A DNA stretch of 64,000 nt from Triatoma infestans (Eukaryota; Arthropoda; Insecta; Hemiptera; Reduviidae): positions 1-64,000 of the forward strand of contig JAAEAF010003567.1 of NCBI GenBank assembly GCA_011037195.1, given 5' to 3'. Both the position numbers and the translations under genes were made by a program. Shown here one piece after another: positions 46,065 to 58,309 of this stretch. The notes beneath the pieces were generated by a model. The model made no database searches and was not told where the DNA came from. It saw nothing but the letters and a program-made list of their open reading frames with translations. How positions within the stretch are numbered: position 1 is the stretch's first letter; each line of letters begins with the position of its first letter.

Positions 46065-49000
46065 AAAATTGTTTTAATATTTGTTTAAAATAATAATAAG
46101 TAATCCCATTTATTAAAATTGTCAACTTTATAATAAGGGAGTATCAAATAATCAAATATGTTACATTTTAATAAATTTATTCAGTTGTTGCCGATTTTAG
46201 TTTTTATTTTGTGATTTAATTTATTTGTAGAATATTCCATCACTTATTCATAAAAAAAAAAAAAAAATACTGGTTTACGATTAAAAAATTCTTAAACTCA
46301 ATTTTTAGGAAAAAAAATATCTTCATGAACGCTCTAAAGGGTACATGTCTAATATTAATCCATTTTATATTGTAACCGGTGTTAATTTAAGTAAAAAAAA
46401 ATAAAAAAATTAATGTTTACTCTTTACAAAAAAAAAAAAATTAATAAATAGTTGCAGCAAAAATTAAGTTGTCGTTCTTGATGGTTATTCAAGGGGGGGG
46501 GAAAAGGTTAAATTTGGAGTAACATATATGTTAATTTGACGGAAAAAAATTAATGACTGCACATTTAAAACTCTTTTATGTTTTTATTATTTATTTACCA
46601 TATATGTTGTACTGTATTACATTTCAAGGCACATTACCATTATTTTGATATGTAAATTTGAAATCCTTCAAAGTATAACTCCGCGAGAAAATATCGTAGA
46701 AAACATTTATATGACAATATTTTTCTTGAATATATTAAAAAAAAAAAAAAAAAAAATTACCCAACTTAAAAACTTATTACATTACTTGAATTATGGTTCG
46801 ATTTAATATATATTTATTGATGCATCTCATGGCAATTTACAGTATTTTTAAATTGATTATTAAACTACTAATTCTCCAACTGTTTAACACATACAGAGGA
46901 TAGAGGACATGTTTTATTGAAAAATCAACTGAATACTTGGTGCTGTTAAAAGGTTTACACTAAGAAATTGAAAACTTATTTTTCTGCCAAGTGCAATAAT
47001 AATAAATTGTATAACTTTTTATTAAAGGAGTATCAAATAATCAAATATTATTTACATTTTAATAAATTTATTCAGTTGTTCTTGATTTTAGTTTTTAAGA
47101 ATATTTTTGTAGAATACTTCCACTACAAGAGCCAAGTAAGTTTGTAAAGAATGAAATTTGTAGTAAAAGAGATAAGTGAACTTTTAACCACAAGAAAGAG
47201 AAAACAAACGGAATTATATAAACTCAGTAGTGAACAAAGTAATTTTTTTTTTTTAAACTTTTTAATTAGTTTGCTAATCGCGGCATCTAGACTAAAATAG
47301 CCGGTACTAAAAATTTAACACTAACACATACCACTTTAAACGTTATAAAATATTATTAAATATTAATATAATGTTACAACATACTTTTTCCATTTTCAAT
47401 AAAATACAATTTTACATTGCGAGTAAAGTGATTTTTTATAGTTCTCATTCATGGCTTGAACTGGAGGTGTAATGTGCCACCTTTACTCACTAGTCAAATA
47501 ACTTATTTAATAACAAATACTCATTAGCATAATATGGTAATATAATAAATAGTTAGGTAATTTTTTTTTTTTTTATCCCACTTAAAAAGAAATTTATTCC
47601 TAGCAATATTGTATAGTATTTATGTACGTTTATATTGTCATCTAAATGTATCAAATCATTTTCATGTGGATAAATAATGGCCCCTTATAATAAAACAAGC
47701 TTTACAAATATTTAAATAACCAACTATTCTTTTCTCTGAACAAACAAAGAACATTAAGAAGATATACATGTATATACTTATAAATAAATATTAAATATAA
47801 AAAATCCAAAAACAAAACTATAAGAATCCTAATTTATTATTATTATTACTTTTTCCTTTTTTTTTTTTCTTTTTTTTTAATGTGTTAAATTTATGTACCT
47901 GAATTTTGGACACTTTATTTTACTGTATGCTTGTCAATTATTAAAAAGATGATTTTTAAAAAAAAAACTTGTTTCTTATTGTTTCAGTTATATTATAAAT
48001 TTTATAACAATTTTTTTGTTGTTTCATTACAAAAATTCAATTGAATCAAAAATCACTCATACCTGCTATTTTGTTGGTTTATACTTTTTTTTCTTTTTTG
48101 GTAAAATGGTTAAAATTTTTACGCTGCATTAAATTTTTAAAGAAATCCTACATACTTTATAATTGATAATGTGTCTTTTAAAACAACATATGTAAAATTT
48201 ATTTAGTATTTACTTGCATTTTATATGGCTTATATAATGAACTAAACTATATAGAAAGTAGTAAAGAACAAAAAATATAAATGGTAAAAAAAAATTAAAA
48301 AAAAACAGCATTGTAAAAAATCATTTTATACATTGTAAAGAATATTCTGCAGAAAATTAAAAATTCTTTATTCTTTATTTTTCATTTACTTTATTTAAAT
48401 AGTGATGTTATTAATAGAAAACTAATTTTTATATATATATATATATGTACTAAATAATATAAAAACTACTATTCTGGTATGATTTTATTTAAAATAAACA
48501 CTTTAATTCCAAGATATTTATAAATTAAAATAATATCAACTCCCTTAAGCAAGTTTAATATTTATTTAAAACTAATTGTGTATATTTGTACATAAGACAG
48601 TTTATTGTTTTTCTTTATTTTATTTTATTTATTCTCTTTTTTTTCATATTTTGTGCTCATAATTCTGTGATGATGGTACATTGTAATGACAGATATTTTT
48701 TTATGTGCCCCCCCAACAATTTCAAATAAAAATAATTATTACAGCAATAATAAATGTTCTATCTGTTGTGAATATTTATAAAAATTCCTTTAAATATATT
48801 TGAAAAGAAAATGAATTCTTTTATTATTTATTAATAAATATAAATATAATAAATTTAAATAATAATAATATTTTCAGGTTATAAATAATAAAAAATAATA
48901 ATAAATGACATACTCCTTTTTGAAGTGATAATATTAAACTAAAAATATGAGCACGCATTTTTTAATTTTTTTTGTTTCCAATTTCAATAAAACTTTTTTT

Positions 49001-49880
49001 TGTACAATTTGTTCTTAATTTATTTGTTTTTATTTATTTTGCTAATTGTGCTGTATATCCTGCAAGTAAATACATATCTAATTATATTTTTGTATGTAAA
49101 GCTTTCTTTAAAAAAAAAACAAAAAACACCCTTAATGCTTTTTTCGTTAAAACTTTTTTTTAAAAACCAAAGTGAATATATTGTGTAAATATGTTGATAT
49201 TTATATAAATATATAAGATATAAATACATACAATATGAACGGGCAACTCTGTTTAAATGGCCTAATTGTAATAGAAATGATTTATTCATTAAAAATTATA
49301 TAGCCAAAATAAACTATTTACAAAAATTTTTTTCCTTCTTTTATTTTACTATAAGGGCACAAAGAAACGTGAAAAAGGACACAAGCGCAGAGACGAAGAA
49401 AACCCAAATAATGGTTTTTGAAGAAGGACTCCCAGATTAGACAGAGACCAGCTCCTTCAAAAAAGTCGTGCCTGAATCGCTTTCGGACCGATTTTTCTCT
49501 GCCCCTGATCAAATACTGAGAATTTTGCCTAGGCTTCTGTTTCGACTTCTATGCACTTAGTTCCTATTTTTTGTTGATCTGTCTAGAGAAAGGCAAGCCC
49601 AAACACATTCTTTGGTCAGGCATTCTACTTTTTGCTGCCGCAAGTCAAACTGATTGCAAATAGAGAGATAAATGGAGATGTCCAATGCAGCCATGGCCTA
49701 TAAAAGTGGCGCTACATGACAAGAAACATAGAATAAAATTACTCCCTTTCTCAAGTTGACACATTTTTGAGTAATTTTTAATAATTGCTTAGTAAAAAGT
49801 CTAAACGCTTTATCTCCCCAGATAATTTATAATACTTTACTTAAAATACATATTTTCTGGCTTTCAATAGAGGAGAAAAT
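46065..49880. other. Very AT-rich intergenic DNA
   Basis: Long A/T homopolymers and the 100-bp direct repeat pair; no supported gene. It separates the end of the RhoGEF2-like gene from the transposon cluster at 50-58 kb. Confidence 0.6.
46136..47120 (+). repeat. Direct repeat pair of about 100 bp in AT-rich intergenic DNA
   Basis: Segments at about 46136-46240 and 47024-47122 share gagtatcaaataatcaaata, cattttaataaatttattca and gttgttnnngattttagttt. They are separated by about 0.8 kb. They could be two insertions of a short repeat, or the ends of a decayed element. Confidence 0.6.
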
Positions 49881-49883
49881 AAA

Positions 49884-49934
49884 TTAGTACGAACTTATCT
49901 GATATATTTAGTACGAACTTATCTGATATATTTA
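49884..49934 (+). repeat. Tandem duplication, two units of 24-25 bp
   Basis: The unit ttagtacgaacttatctgat plus atat occurs twice, identically and head to tail, so it is recent. Confidence 0.9.
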
Positions 49935-50159
49935 TTAAATCAAATTAATTTAAAGGTTTTGTATCCCAAAATTGTAAAAATAAATTTACTACAACGGGCT
50001 ATTTCAGCTTTTAAGAACTTGTATGCGCGGCAGCAAAAGTGGTTGTATATGAACAGGCCTTAAATTGAAGATTTCACCAAGATCTCTAAAGGACTGCAAA
50101 AAATGATTACGTCTAGCTCGTTTCATTTTTTTTATAAAGAATATAAAGGAGTAGAAAGA

Positions 50160-51300
50160 GAGCCGGAATAGCAGAACGAGAACATGGTGATTTACAGAGT
50201 GGTTTGCGGAAAGGAAGATTGACGACAGACCATATCTTCACAATGAGAGTAGTGATGGAGAAGGTTTATGAGTACGTCTGGATTTTCATCAACTGTATGT
50301 TGACTTCAAGATAGCTATGATACGGTCGCTCGGATAGGTCTAAAAGCATTAAAAATGCTTAGAAAGATAAGGTGGCAAAAGAAGCGGCGGTTCAGGGTGA
50401 ATTTCCTCAGAATTCGCAATGAACGTAGGTTTAATGAATGTGTGCCGACCCTGTGTCCCTGATCCTTTTTAATTTGGTGTTGGAGACTGTAATGCGAAAG
50501 TGCACAGTTAAACCCAGAGGCGGTATTAATAATAGGATGTTTTATTTTCTGGCATACGCAGACTATGTGGTCCGAGGTTGCAGGCAGTACTTGAGGAGGC
50601 TTTTGTGAAGTTCGAAGATAGAGCTGCAATTTATGGGCTCAGATTAATGAGAGGAAGACGACGTACGAGGTCACAACCCGTCGTCGAGAGTATTTGGGGA
50701 AAGCTGCGGATCAGCTTCGGTTTCAGGGAGTGGGAGAGGTATCAAGGAGCTACCTACCCTCACTAGTAAGAACGAAGTTAGCAGAGATAAAGATAATCGA
50801 ATAGCGACCGGAAATAGGAGTCTGGGAGCGTTGAGACCGACGTTCTGTAACAGAACCCTGGCAACCCTAGAAAAGTTATTAATTTATAAGACAGTCCTAA
50901 GACGGTTGAGATGTACGGCTTGGAGACGTGGACGTTGAGATAGGCAGATGAATAATAGTGAACCACTGGGAAAGGAAAGTGCTGAGAGGAAGTATAGGGA
51001 CAAGTGGGCTAAAATTGAAAATGTTGATATCGAAATAACGCGGAGTCAAGAGGGATTTATGGTACGTGAAAAAGAAATTATGTCGGTAGTCAGGCAGGGT
51101 AGGTTGCAAGGTTGGGACATGTGTAGACTGAGGGCGGATGGAACCACGCAGGGTACTAAAGGGACATCCCGGAAGTAGTAGGCTGAGGAGGCAACCTAGA
51201 TTGCGTTGGATGTGCAATGTGGAAGAAGATCTGTAGCAATTAAACATAAAGCAGTGGAGAAGAGGGCTACAGATCAGGAGGCTTGAGGGCAAGGATTGAT
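50160..51300 (+). mobile_element. LINE reverse-transcriptase fossil
   Basis: Multi-frame translation shows LQSGLRKGRLTTDHIFTMRV, then VMEKVYEY; CVPTLCP-type residue; LAYADYVV (the decayed YADD box, with FLAYADYVVRG at about 50548-50580); RSLGALRPTF; TVLRRLRCTAWR. This is the standard order of LINE RT fingers, palm and thumb in RTE/CR1-like elements. At the catalytic box one Asp is replaced, and many stops make it dead. The minus-strand frame at 50897-51292 is its antisense shadow. Confidence 0.72.
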
Positions 51301-51304
51301 CATC

Positions 51305-51970
51305 GAAACCAAGGTCTTACTTGGACCGGAGAGCCATAGTTGAATTGCATAAAGAACTATTATACTTTTTTAAGATTTTTACGGAGCATCAATATTTTTG
51401 CTAAAATGCTTAGTGATTAATGGGGAGCTATTATATACGTATGTCCATCTGAAATCGGTGGCTAATTTGGAGAGAAATACTTTACAGCATAAACTTTTTG
51501 TACCTTTCTACTTTGTCCTAGCAAGCGTACTCTCTTGTTGCTTTCTCATTCATGAAAAGATGTTCAGTAAAGTGCCGGTATCGTCGGTAAGTATTCAGAA
51601 ACTGAAGAAAGAGAGGTTTCGTATATTTTCAAAGGGGAATTGTTGTCTGAACGATTCATTTACCATCTTGCAAAAGTTGTAGACATATTATTTTTTTAGG
51701 ATACTCATCAAGTTAGAAACTTTATTTTACTATCTTAGAAGTGTAAATTGAGTGTTTCGTAACTGCTTTCAATCACTTTTTTCGTAATCAATCAATATAA
51801 AAAGACAATGTCTTTGACAAACGGAGGCAGTATGATTCCTATGGATTTAGATACGATGACGAAGTTATTATGTTCATATGCGGTAGACAATTGGAGGATT
51901 GGAAGAGCGTGAGCTCTGTAAGGGTTTTTGGTTTTGATGTTCTTTCTCTAGGTTCGAGAAGGATGTAGAT
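51305..51970. other. Non-coding sequence
   Basis: A 94-codon + strand frame (51398-51682) contains a hydrophobic stretch but no recognisable domain; not called as a gene. Confidence 0.45.
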
Positions 51971-51974
51971 TGTT

Positions 51975-52122
51975 GTAGGGGATTATTGCACTGCGACCTG
52001 AAAGATCTATTGTGCCTCCGCGAGCCTTCTCAGTGCACTGCCGGCCTTAAGCTAAGAGCAGCATGCTGGAACCTGGAACCTACGCGTTGGTAGTCTAAGA
52101 TAATCCCGTCCTTCTCCCTTAC
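51975..52122 (-). repeat. tRNA-derived SINE, family 2, copy 2 (decayed)
   Basis: It shares gggattattgcactgcgacc and gccttctcagtgcactgc with the copy at 36981. The head is present as gggacgggattatctta-like sequence on the minus strand. Deletions shorten the middle. Confidence 0.65.
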
Positions 52123-52124
52123 GC

Positions 52125-52690
52125 CAATTAACTAGGGAAGGAGATCCTATTGTATACTGTGTTTGTACTTATCTGTTAAGAGTAGAGTGTATGTAGTTTA
52201 AGTGAATTGTGTACTGTTTTGATGAAGTGCATGGAGTACTGAGCTGTGGTAACCCGTGGGATCGCTACTCCCCAAATAACTGCATGCAACAGATACCCCT
52301 TGCTGGCGTTCGAGAAGGATATTCTTACTACTTTGATTGGGATGATCCTAGAAAGTCTCCCGTGCGCCTTTATGAATTTTATTCTCGACAGTGATCTCGA
52401 GTTTTTTTCTCAGAGCCTCTTAAATGAATAGATAATGATAAGAGAAATTTAATTTAATTTTTTTATTTAAGAAATCCAATATTTCTACTGATTGTAAGAG
52501 ACATTGCGATAACAACCTTTCAGATCAGAAAATATTGTACTTATTAAAGTAAAATATATTAAACAGTAAACAATCCCTCTGACTTAATGTGATAAACCTC
52601 TCTCCTCAGTTGAATAGTCATGATTCAAGATGTCAATAATGTTTATAGCTACCACTTTGAAATATTTTTAATTTGACCTAAACTCGGGAC
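52125..52690. other. Non-coding sequence between SINE and gypsy remnant
   Basis: Short overlapping frames near 52209-52431; nothing recognised. Confidence 0.45.
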
Positions 52691-52956
52691 CCCTTTGAAG
52701 TATTTTTTTCATTGAAAATAAAACGAATTTATTTTTCTTAATTATCATATGATCATAGATAGCTTTTTCTTTTGCATTACAATAAAAACATGTTAATCAA
52801 TATTTCTTGTGCGAGGTCAAATAAGTAGACAAACGACTGCAGTTACGTTAGCATTTTACAAAAGGCTGAGAAGACTAACGTAGTAACTGACAACCGCATT
52901 CCGATGAGACTACTAACAAATATTAGATCCTGATTGGATGAATGGGACTTATATTG

Positions 52957-54142
52957 AGAGACCAGAAAGTAATGTATATTCATTTGTCATTTATCAGCTC
53001 ATTGTGTACTTCAAAATCGTGCCAAAGACATTTTAAGGTTAGAGTGACTTGTTTATTCGTAACTAATTAAATCTTAAATAATTAAATCAATTTATGGTGA
53101 AATGGCCAGCCGAATAACAGGAGAGATACATCCGGTAATGTAATATGCTTTTAGAGTTTCACAAGAGTAGTACCGCAACAGTTGCTACCAAAAACATATG
53201 CGATGTTTATCCAAGTACATTACATTCGTAAATGCCAAAGGTATTTCTAAGTTTAAATCCGGTAATTTTGATCTTTTCGACTCGTATTGATAACACCAAC
53301 AGCTTTAGGCAATGATATGTTAAGGGCGGAAGTGAAAAACTATCAAACACTCTTAACCAACCTCGGTCGACTATCCAAGAACATTTGCAGCAGATTGGTA
53401 AAGTAAGCAGAGCAAGGTGTTGGGTCCCGCAAAATCTGACCGAAGATAACCGGTCCACCACATGCAACTTATTGCTTCAGCGACACAATGCACAAGCGTT
53501 TTTTGATCGCTTGATCAATGGAGATGAAAAAGGGTTCTCTATGATAACGCAAAAGGCAGTGGCTCTCTCCGAATGAATCACCTCGAAGTACAGCTAAACC
53601 AGGTTTACACCCCAAAAAGGCGCTTGGAGTATTTGCGGGGTCGATCATTTTGAAGTGCTGAAACCTGAACAACTGTGAATTCAGACCTTTATTGTGAATA
53701 ATTAGATCGAGTAAATCAGTTTTTAATTGAAAAGTGCCCAGCGATTGTCAACAGAAAAGGCGTTATTGTGCAACACGATAATGCAAGACCGCACTGCGCA
53801 AGACGATCCCTGAAAAAATTAGTGAATTGGGATGGGAGGTAGAGCCTCACTCACCAAACTCGACCGATATTGTGTCTTCGAATTCCATTTATTCCGATCG
53901 CTGAAACATTTTCTAAATGGCAAAAAAATTGAAAATTTGGATGATGTCCAAAATGCCATCTCCAAATATTTTGCCAAAAACCAATTGGTTTTTATCGATC
54001 CGGCATTGAAAGTTTGCACTCTAAATGGAAAAAGATTGTTGATACCGAGAGTGATTACATCATTGACTAAAAATCAAACTTGTTAAAAATTTATCTGTTT
54101 GAATTTAATGTAAAAAAACGACATTACTTCCCCCTCCCCCAT
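52957..54142 (+). mobile_element. Decayed mariner transposon (second, older subfamily)
   Basis: Fragments in several frames read as mariner transposase: TVATKNICDVYP, STIQEHLQQIGK, WVPQNLTEDNRS, FFDRLINGDEKGF (first Asp), and QHDNARPHCARRSLKKL (second Asp). The end portion reads FRSLKHFLNGKKIENLDDVQ. Many frameshifts and stops interrupt it. The ends share AGTAATGT followed by T-rich sequence in inverted orientation (near 52968 and 54119-54128). It differs from the mariner at 32550 in sequence and ends, so it is a separate subfamily. It lies inside the gypsy remnant. Confidence 0.8.
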
Positions 54143-54639
54143 AGAAACTTAACAGGAACTCAAACTGCAAAGAATAGGAACGATGAGAACAAGAGAAATC
54201 TGTTTTGTTAGATTAGACTGAAAGACGCTTATTGATCAGTTTCGGCCTACTGAGTGAATTCCTTATTCAGGGCGTGGAAATGAAAGTATCATATTTATAA
54301 AAGTTTTTGAATTTGAAATTGAATCAACACGTTTTAATGAGAGATAATATTGTACGTAATGTGCTTTTGTAATATATTCAATTAGGTCATTAAATTTAAA
54401 TTTAGATAATATTGTTCTATATTTTTAATGCTGATTCTGTTTGATTTATATTTTTTATTGAGGTAGTTGATAATTGAGCATCAACACATAGTCGTGGATG
54501 AAGTGGATATAGGGAGTTTTGTTGGCATGTCCGAAACAGGACCAGAATCCATCTGGACTGATGAACTCAAGTAAAGTTTCAGACACATTAGGTTAAAATG
54601 GCCATATCCTCTGATGTACCATACATTGTGAAGGATGTA

Positions 54640-55270
54640 TGGTCAGGTTCGGGAAAAGAGACTTTCGTGGAATCGGTATTGTCCTGTGAAGTAATTAAAG
54701 AGATCATCTCCACGAACCGATCCCATAAGGTTTGACATGTTGAATGGTTTTGTAGGATGTCTAAAGATATTTGTTTGAGTAGAATTGGAAGTTCCGTGGG
54801 ATTCAGTATCTGAGTCTTCAGTTATGTAATGAATAATGCCAGATTTGCAGGTTCTGCCAAAGTTTGAGCGTTTTGAAAGCAATTGTCACAAACACTATTA
54901 CTATCCTGTACTTCTGTATCTGACATGCTCTGTAAATACAAACAAGCATTTTTTTAATAACTGGTAATCAATAAACTCAAGAGCCAATTTTCAAATAAAA
55001 TGTGTTTGTACTTACCAACATAGAAGTTGAACGAGAGAACGAGAGAGCACTATTTACAATCACTGAAAGAACTGTACGATGTACTAAGACTTTCGATCAG
55101 TTTACATACTCCTTTACTGCGACGACGATATGAGTTCAATGCGAACAGCTATTGATAGAGTAATCAAGTAAACACGTTACATACCCTATGCGCGACGACA
55201 CCTTCCACTAATATCAAATATAGGCTTACGCTAATTGATAGTGCTTCGATGCGATAAGAAAAGTATAGAC
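54640..55270 (-). pseudogene. Unidentified spliced-looking gene remnant on the minus strand
   Basis: On the minus strand a potential 5' UTR exon (about 55270-55017) ends TATGTTG before GTAAGTAC. A T-rich tract and TTTACAG at about 54931 follow, then ATG 54925 opening MSDTEVQDSNSVCDNCFQNA. After a frame change it reads TESHGTSNSTQTNIFRHPTK and LFNYFTGQYRFHESLFSRT. I recognise no domain. It sits in the gypsy region in reverse orientation and may be an insertion or a decayed host-like gene. Confidence 0.35.
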
Positions 55271-55384
55271 GAAAAAACAAAGCGCAACATTAGAGAGATT
55301 TACATTTGGAAGATGAATAAGGCACGAGGGAGAAAGTATAATCTATTTTATTCCAGATTTACGTAATAAAATACAGATGTGGAT

Positions 55385-55765
55385 TTTGATTAGGGTGGAG
55401 AAACGATTCGAGACCAAATTATCATTGGGGTAAATAGGGCGGATTGGCATCTACTTCAATTATTTCCTGATAATTCTCATAGTTTAGCAGATGTGGAAAC
55501 ATCAGTACTTATTTTAGAAAGGGCAACTTCTGAACAGCAAGCATTGTAGGCCATCAGGCACCGAGAAGATGCTGCTGCTTTCCAGGTACGAAATAATCTG
55601 GAACCCCGGGAACAGAACAAAAACAATTGACTATAATACGTGGCTGCCATTGCTTCACATGTCACATGAGGAATGAAATGTCCGGCGTTCGGTAAGTTGT
55701 TTAATTTATGCAAAACTGTTGGGTATTTTTCACAAGAATGTTTCAGATCAGGTAAGGTCTCAATC
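55385..55765 (+). pseudogene. gypsy gag C-terminus with zinc-knuckle remnant
   Basis: Frames read VRDQIIIGVNRADWHLLQLF-type sequence followed by ADVETSVLILERA, as in gypsy capsid C-termini. A Cys-rich stretch follows (CHCFTCHM; CPAFGKLFNLCKTVGYF; a final Cys) that is a decayed pair of CCHC knuckles. Frameshifts and stops occur. Confidence 0.5.
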
Positions 55766-55914
55766 CAACACGATATGCAGAGATGTAAACGGCAGGAGAA
55801 GGAAGGCTGTTTCCGACGTCTACCGATACAGAGTCATTAGTGAAAACAGATAGACAGAAGTGCCAGAGTTATATAAAAAGTAAGTAATAATAATCACAAA
55901 ATTTGTGTGTTACA

Positions 55915-56165
55915 TGACTCGGGGGCTTCATTGTCGTTTATAGGAAGGGATACTTGGCATACAATTAGTAAACCACCGTTACGGTATGTCAATAACCTGG
56001 CAGCATATACAGGAATTGAAATTAAAACGTTAGGGCAGACAGCGATGTGTAGAGGCCTTTATTAAAAGATTGAAACTTCCGCTAGTAGTGACTGAGGAGG
56101 AAGATACGCCCCTGTTAGGATTCAATTAGGTACTTAAATTTAAACTACCCCTGCCAAAAGTGCAA
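55915..56165 (+). pseudogene. gypsy aspartic protease remnant
   Basis: It reads SLSFIGRDTWHTISKPPLRY then NNLAAYTGIEIKTLGQ and, further on, LPLVVTEEEDTPLLGFN. This corresponds to the segment after the catalytic DTGAS of retropepsins and the LLG motif near its end. The catalytic triad itself is mutated or lost. Confidence 0.5.
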
Positions 56166-56384
56166 AAGTTTGTAAATTGCGGTGGCGACGGTGGGAAGTG
56201 GCCAATCAATTGCACACACTTTTAAAACAATAACCTTTTATTTAGTAAGATAACCGCTACAATTCAGGCCATAAGGCAGTGAGATAAAGAATGAAGACCA
56301 GCCGAGTTGCAAAGCTAGACCATTCACGAATTTACACACCAATGATTGTGAACCGACCACATCAATGATTAGACTATGTGGATC

Positions 56385-56560
56385 AAATAAAACTTAACTT
56401 ATCCCAGGTAGCTTCCAACAAAATTGCAAGATGGGACCTCAATTAAGTACACACACTTACAAGATAGAATATCAACTGGAAAAGATAATGTTTTAGCTGA
56501 CACTATCTCGCATTCGCCTCTTAGGATACCTAGACTAACAGATATAGATAATAGATAATG
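56385..56560 (+). pseudogene. gypsy RNase H C-terminal remnant
   Basis: It reads SNKIARWDLN, then YKIEYQLEKD and NVLADTISHSP. The order RW-x-L ... Y-x-I-x-Y ... ADT(L/I)S is the usual end of gypsy RNase H. No complete domain remains. Confidence 0.5.
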
Positions 56561-56794
56561 ATTATGGTGTAAAACTTCTAAAAATTCAGACAGAGGCACC
56601 TCCGTGACGAAGAAAGAACTGATACAATAAACGTAGACGGATGCAACACTTAGCAGTAGTCGGATATTTGCAGTTATGATTAGCCAAGAAAAGCTGCAAT
56701 TCGGGAACAACTTCACACGTTTTATGAAAAATGAGATCAGCTATCATACGAAGACAAATTACTATTATGGAGTTGTTTTTTTCTTTTTCCCAGC

Positions 56795-57660
56795 TCCAGT
56801 AGCCCTGCAGCTGAGGAGTGGAAGAATTGTAATTCCAACGGCCCGCAGAAAACGAATTCTTCAAGTCCTATATGATAGTCATCTTGGGATATCCAGCATA
56901 AGGACAACAATGTGTTTGCTTCTTTGGTAACCAAGGTTTAACAAGGATATTGAAATTTTTGTGAAAGCCTAGATTAACTTCAGGAAAATCTAGATTAAGT
57001 TCCGGAGTGCCCTTTACTCTCTTGGCAAATACCAGAAGAACCCTGGAGCCGCGTACATATTGATTGAGTAGGCCTATTAGAAAATAATAATTGGCTGGTA
57101 GTGGTTGATGCAAATAGCAAATGGGTTGAAATAATTCGCAAGAAAATTATCACAAGCGAAAGAACCATCACTTCACTACGAGAGGTTTTTGATCGCATAC
57201 TGTAGTCACTGATAAAGGACCCCAATTCACGTCAAAAGAGTTCATCAGTTTTTATCTAACAACTCAACCACATAACTTCGCTCCATGCCACCCAAAGACA
57301 AATGGCTTGATGAACGGATAATACAAACTTTTAAACAACGCTTGAGTGCGTCTAGAAAAGACTGGTTAAAGATGAATGTTCCACTGCAAAAGTATTTATT
57401 ACAATACAGAACATCCGTGCATAGGACTGCAGGGCGTTCGCCAGATAAAGCTAAAATCGGAAGACCATTGTAAACGAGCCACATTTCTGAAAGCAGAACG
57501 AAAAGGAGATCTTGATGGTGCATTAGCCAAACAGAAACTATATCATAATCGGAAATCAGCAGAGAGGCATTTCACTGAAGGTCAAAAAGGTCCAAGATAG
57601 AGGCTATTCGAAAGAAAAAGTTATAAAGAGGACGGGTGTATCTTCCTATCTAACAGAGAT
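56795..57660 (+). pseudogene. gypsy integrase remnant
   Basis: It begins with the zinc-binding region (IVIPTARRKRILQVLYDSHL with His, then MCLLLW and FNKDIEIFVKA). A broken core follows (NWLVVVDANSK-type frame, then VVTDKGPQF-type frame) and the segment NGLDERIIQTFKQRL, which carries the position of the third catalytic residue. The C-terminal part reads YRTSVHRTAGRSPDK and ALAKQKLYHNR. Frameshifts and in-frame stops make it non-functional. Confidence 0.65.
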
Positions 57661-58102
57661 GGATGGCTTGATAAAAAGAAAATATGGAGATGAATTGCGA
57701 AAACCAGAGCCAGAAAATCAGAGAGGAGAGGGCAAGGCATAGATTCGAGGTATACTGAAGAAGTCTTCTTAGGAGGGGAGAAAATATTGGGACTCAATTG
57801 AAATATATTTATTGAAATTTATTTTCTTAATTATCATATGATCCATATGATCATATATAGTTTTCGCTGATATTAAAATAAAACACGATTATGAACTTTT
57901 TCTTGTGCACCATTGCAAATTCTTAAATAGCTCAAATTTTGTCTCTTCTGTAAAGTCTCTCCAGCGACTGTTCGATTGTTCATCGCGATATTCTGTGTTT
58001 TTGTTCAGTGATGCTTGTTGCTATTTTAAGTAACAAATACTTTTAAAAGTAATAATATGCGAAGAGGACGTTTTATAATTCAAAGGGGATTTTTTTTTTT
58101 AT

Positions 58103-58302
58103 TTAAGGCCCATTGCATCTATGGTCATTGGCGCCAGCAGCCTTCTCAGTGCACTGCTGGCCTTCAGACAGTATCCATCAACATACAGAGGGTTGTTGAG
58201 GTTCCTAAGAATAAAAAAATCTAACGGCAGCACAGCTGGGCTCGAACCAGACCTCCGCATGGGAGTCCAGTGCGCTAACCACAGAGCTAATCCCCTCCCT
58301 TC
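58103..58302 (-). repeat. tRNA-derived SINE, family 2, copy 3 (best preserved)
   Basis: Read on the minus strand, it starts AGGGAGGGGATTAGCTCTGT, an A-box-like TTAGCTCTGTGGTTAGCGC, then B box GGTTCGAGCCC. The body includes ctgctggccttc / agtgcactgagaaggctgct. Confidence 0.8.
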
Positions 58303-58309
58303 GAAGGGG

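Larger units (their letters stand above)
52690..57960 (+). mobile_element. Ty3/gypsy-type LTR retroelement remnant (host of nested mariner)
   Basis: Similar AT-rich segments of about 150 bp lie at 52695-52850 and 57795-57945, sharing tttcttaattatcatatgat, tctttttcttgtgc-like and AATAAAA segments. They bracket gag, protease, RNase H tail and integrase remnants in the canonical gypsy order, so they may be LTR relics. A purine-rich GGAGGGGAGAAAATA run (about 57773-57787) lies just before the right segment, where a polypurine tract should be. Reverse transcriptase is largely deleted, and a mariner sits near the left end. Confidence 0.55.

Noticed and set aside
50897..51292. 131-codon minus-strand ORF
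   Set aside because: It is the antisense of the LINE RT fossil on the + strand; composition is Ser/Leu/Pro-rich without a domain.
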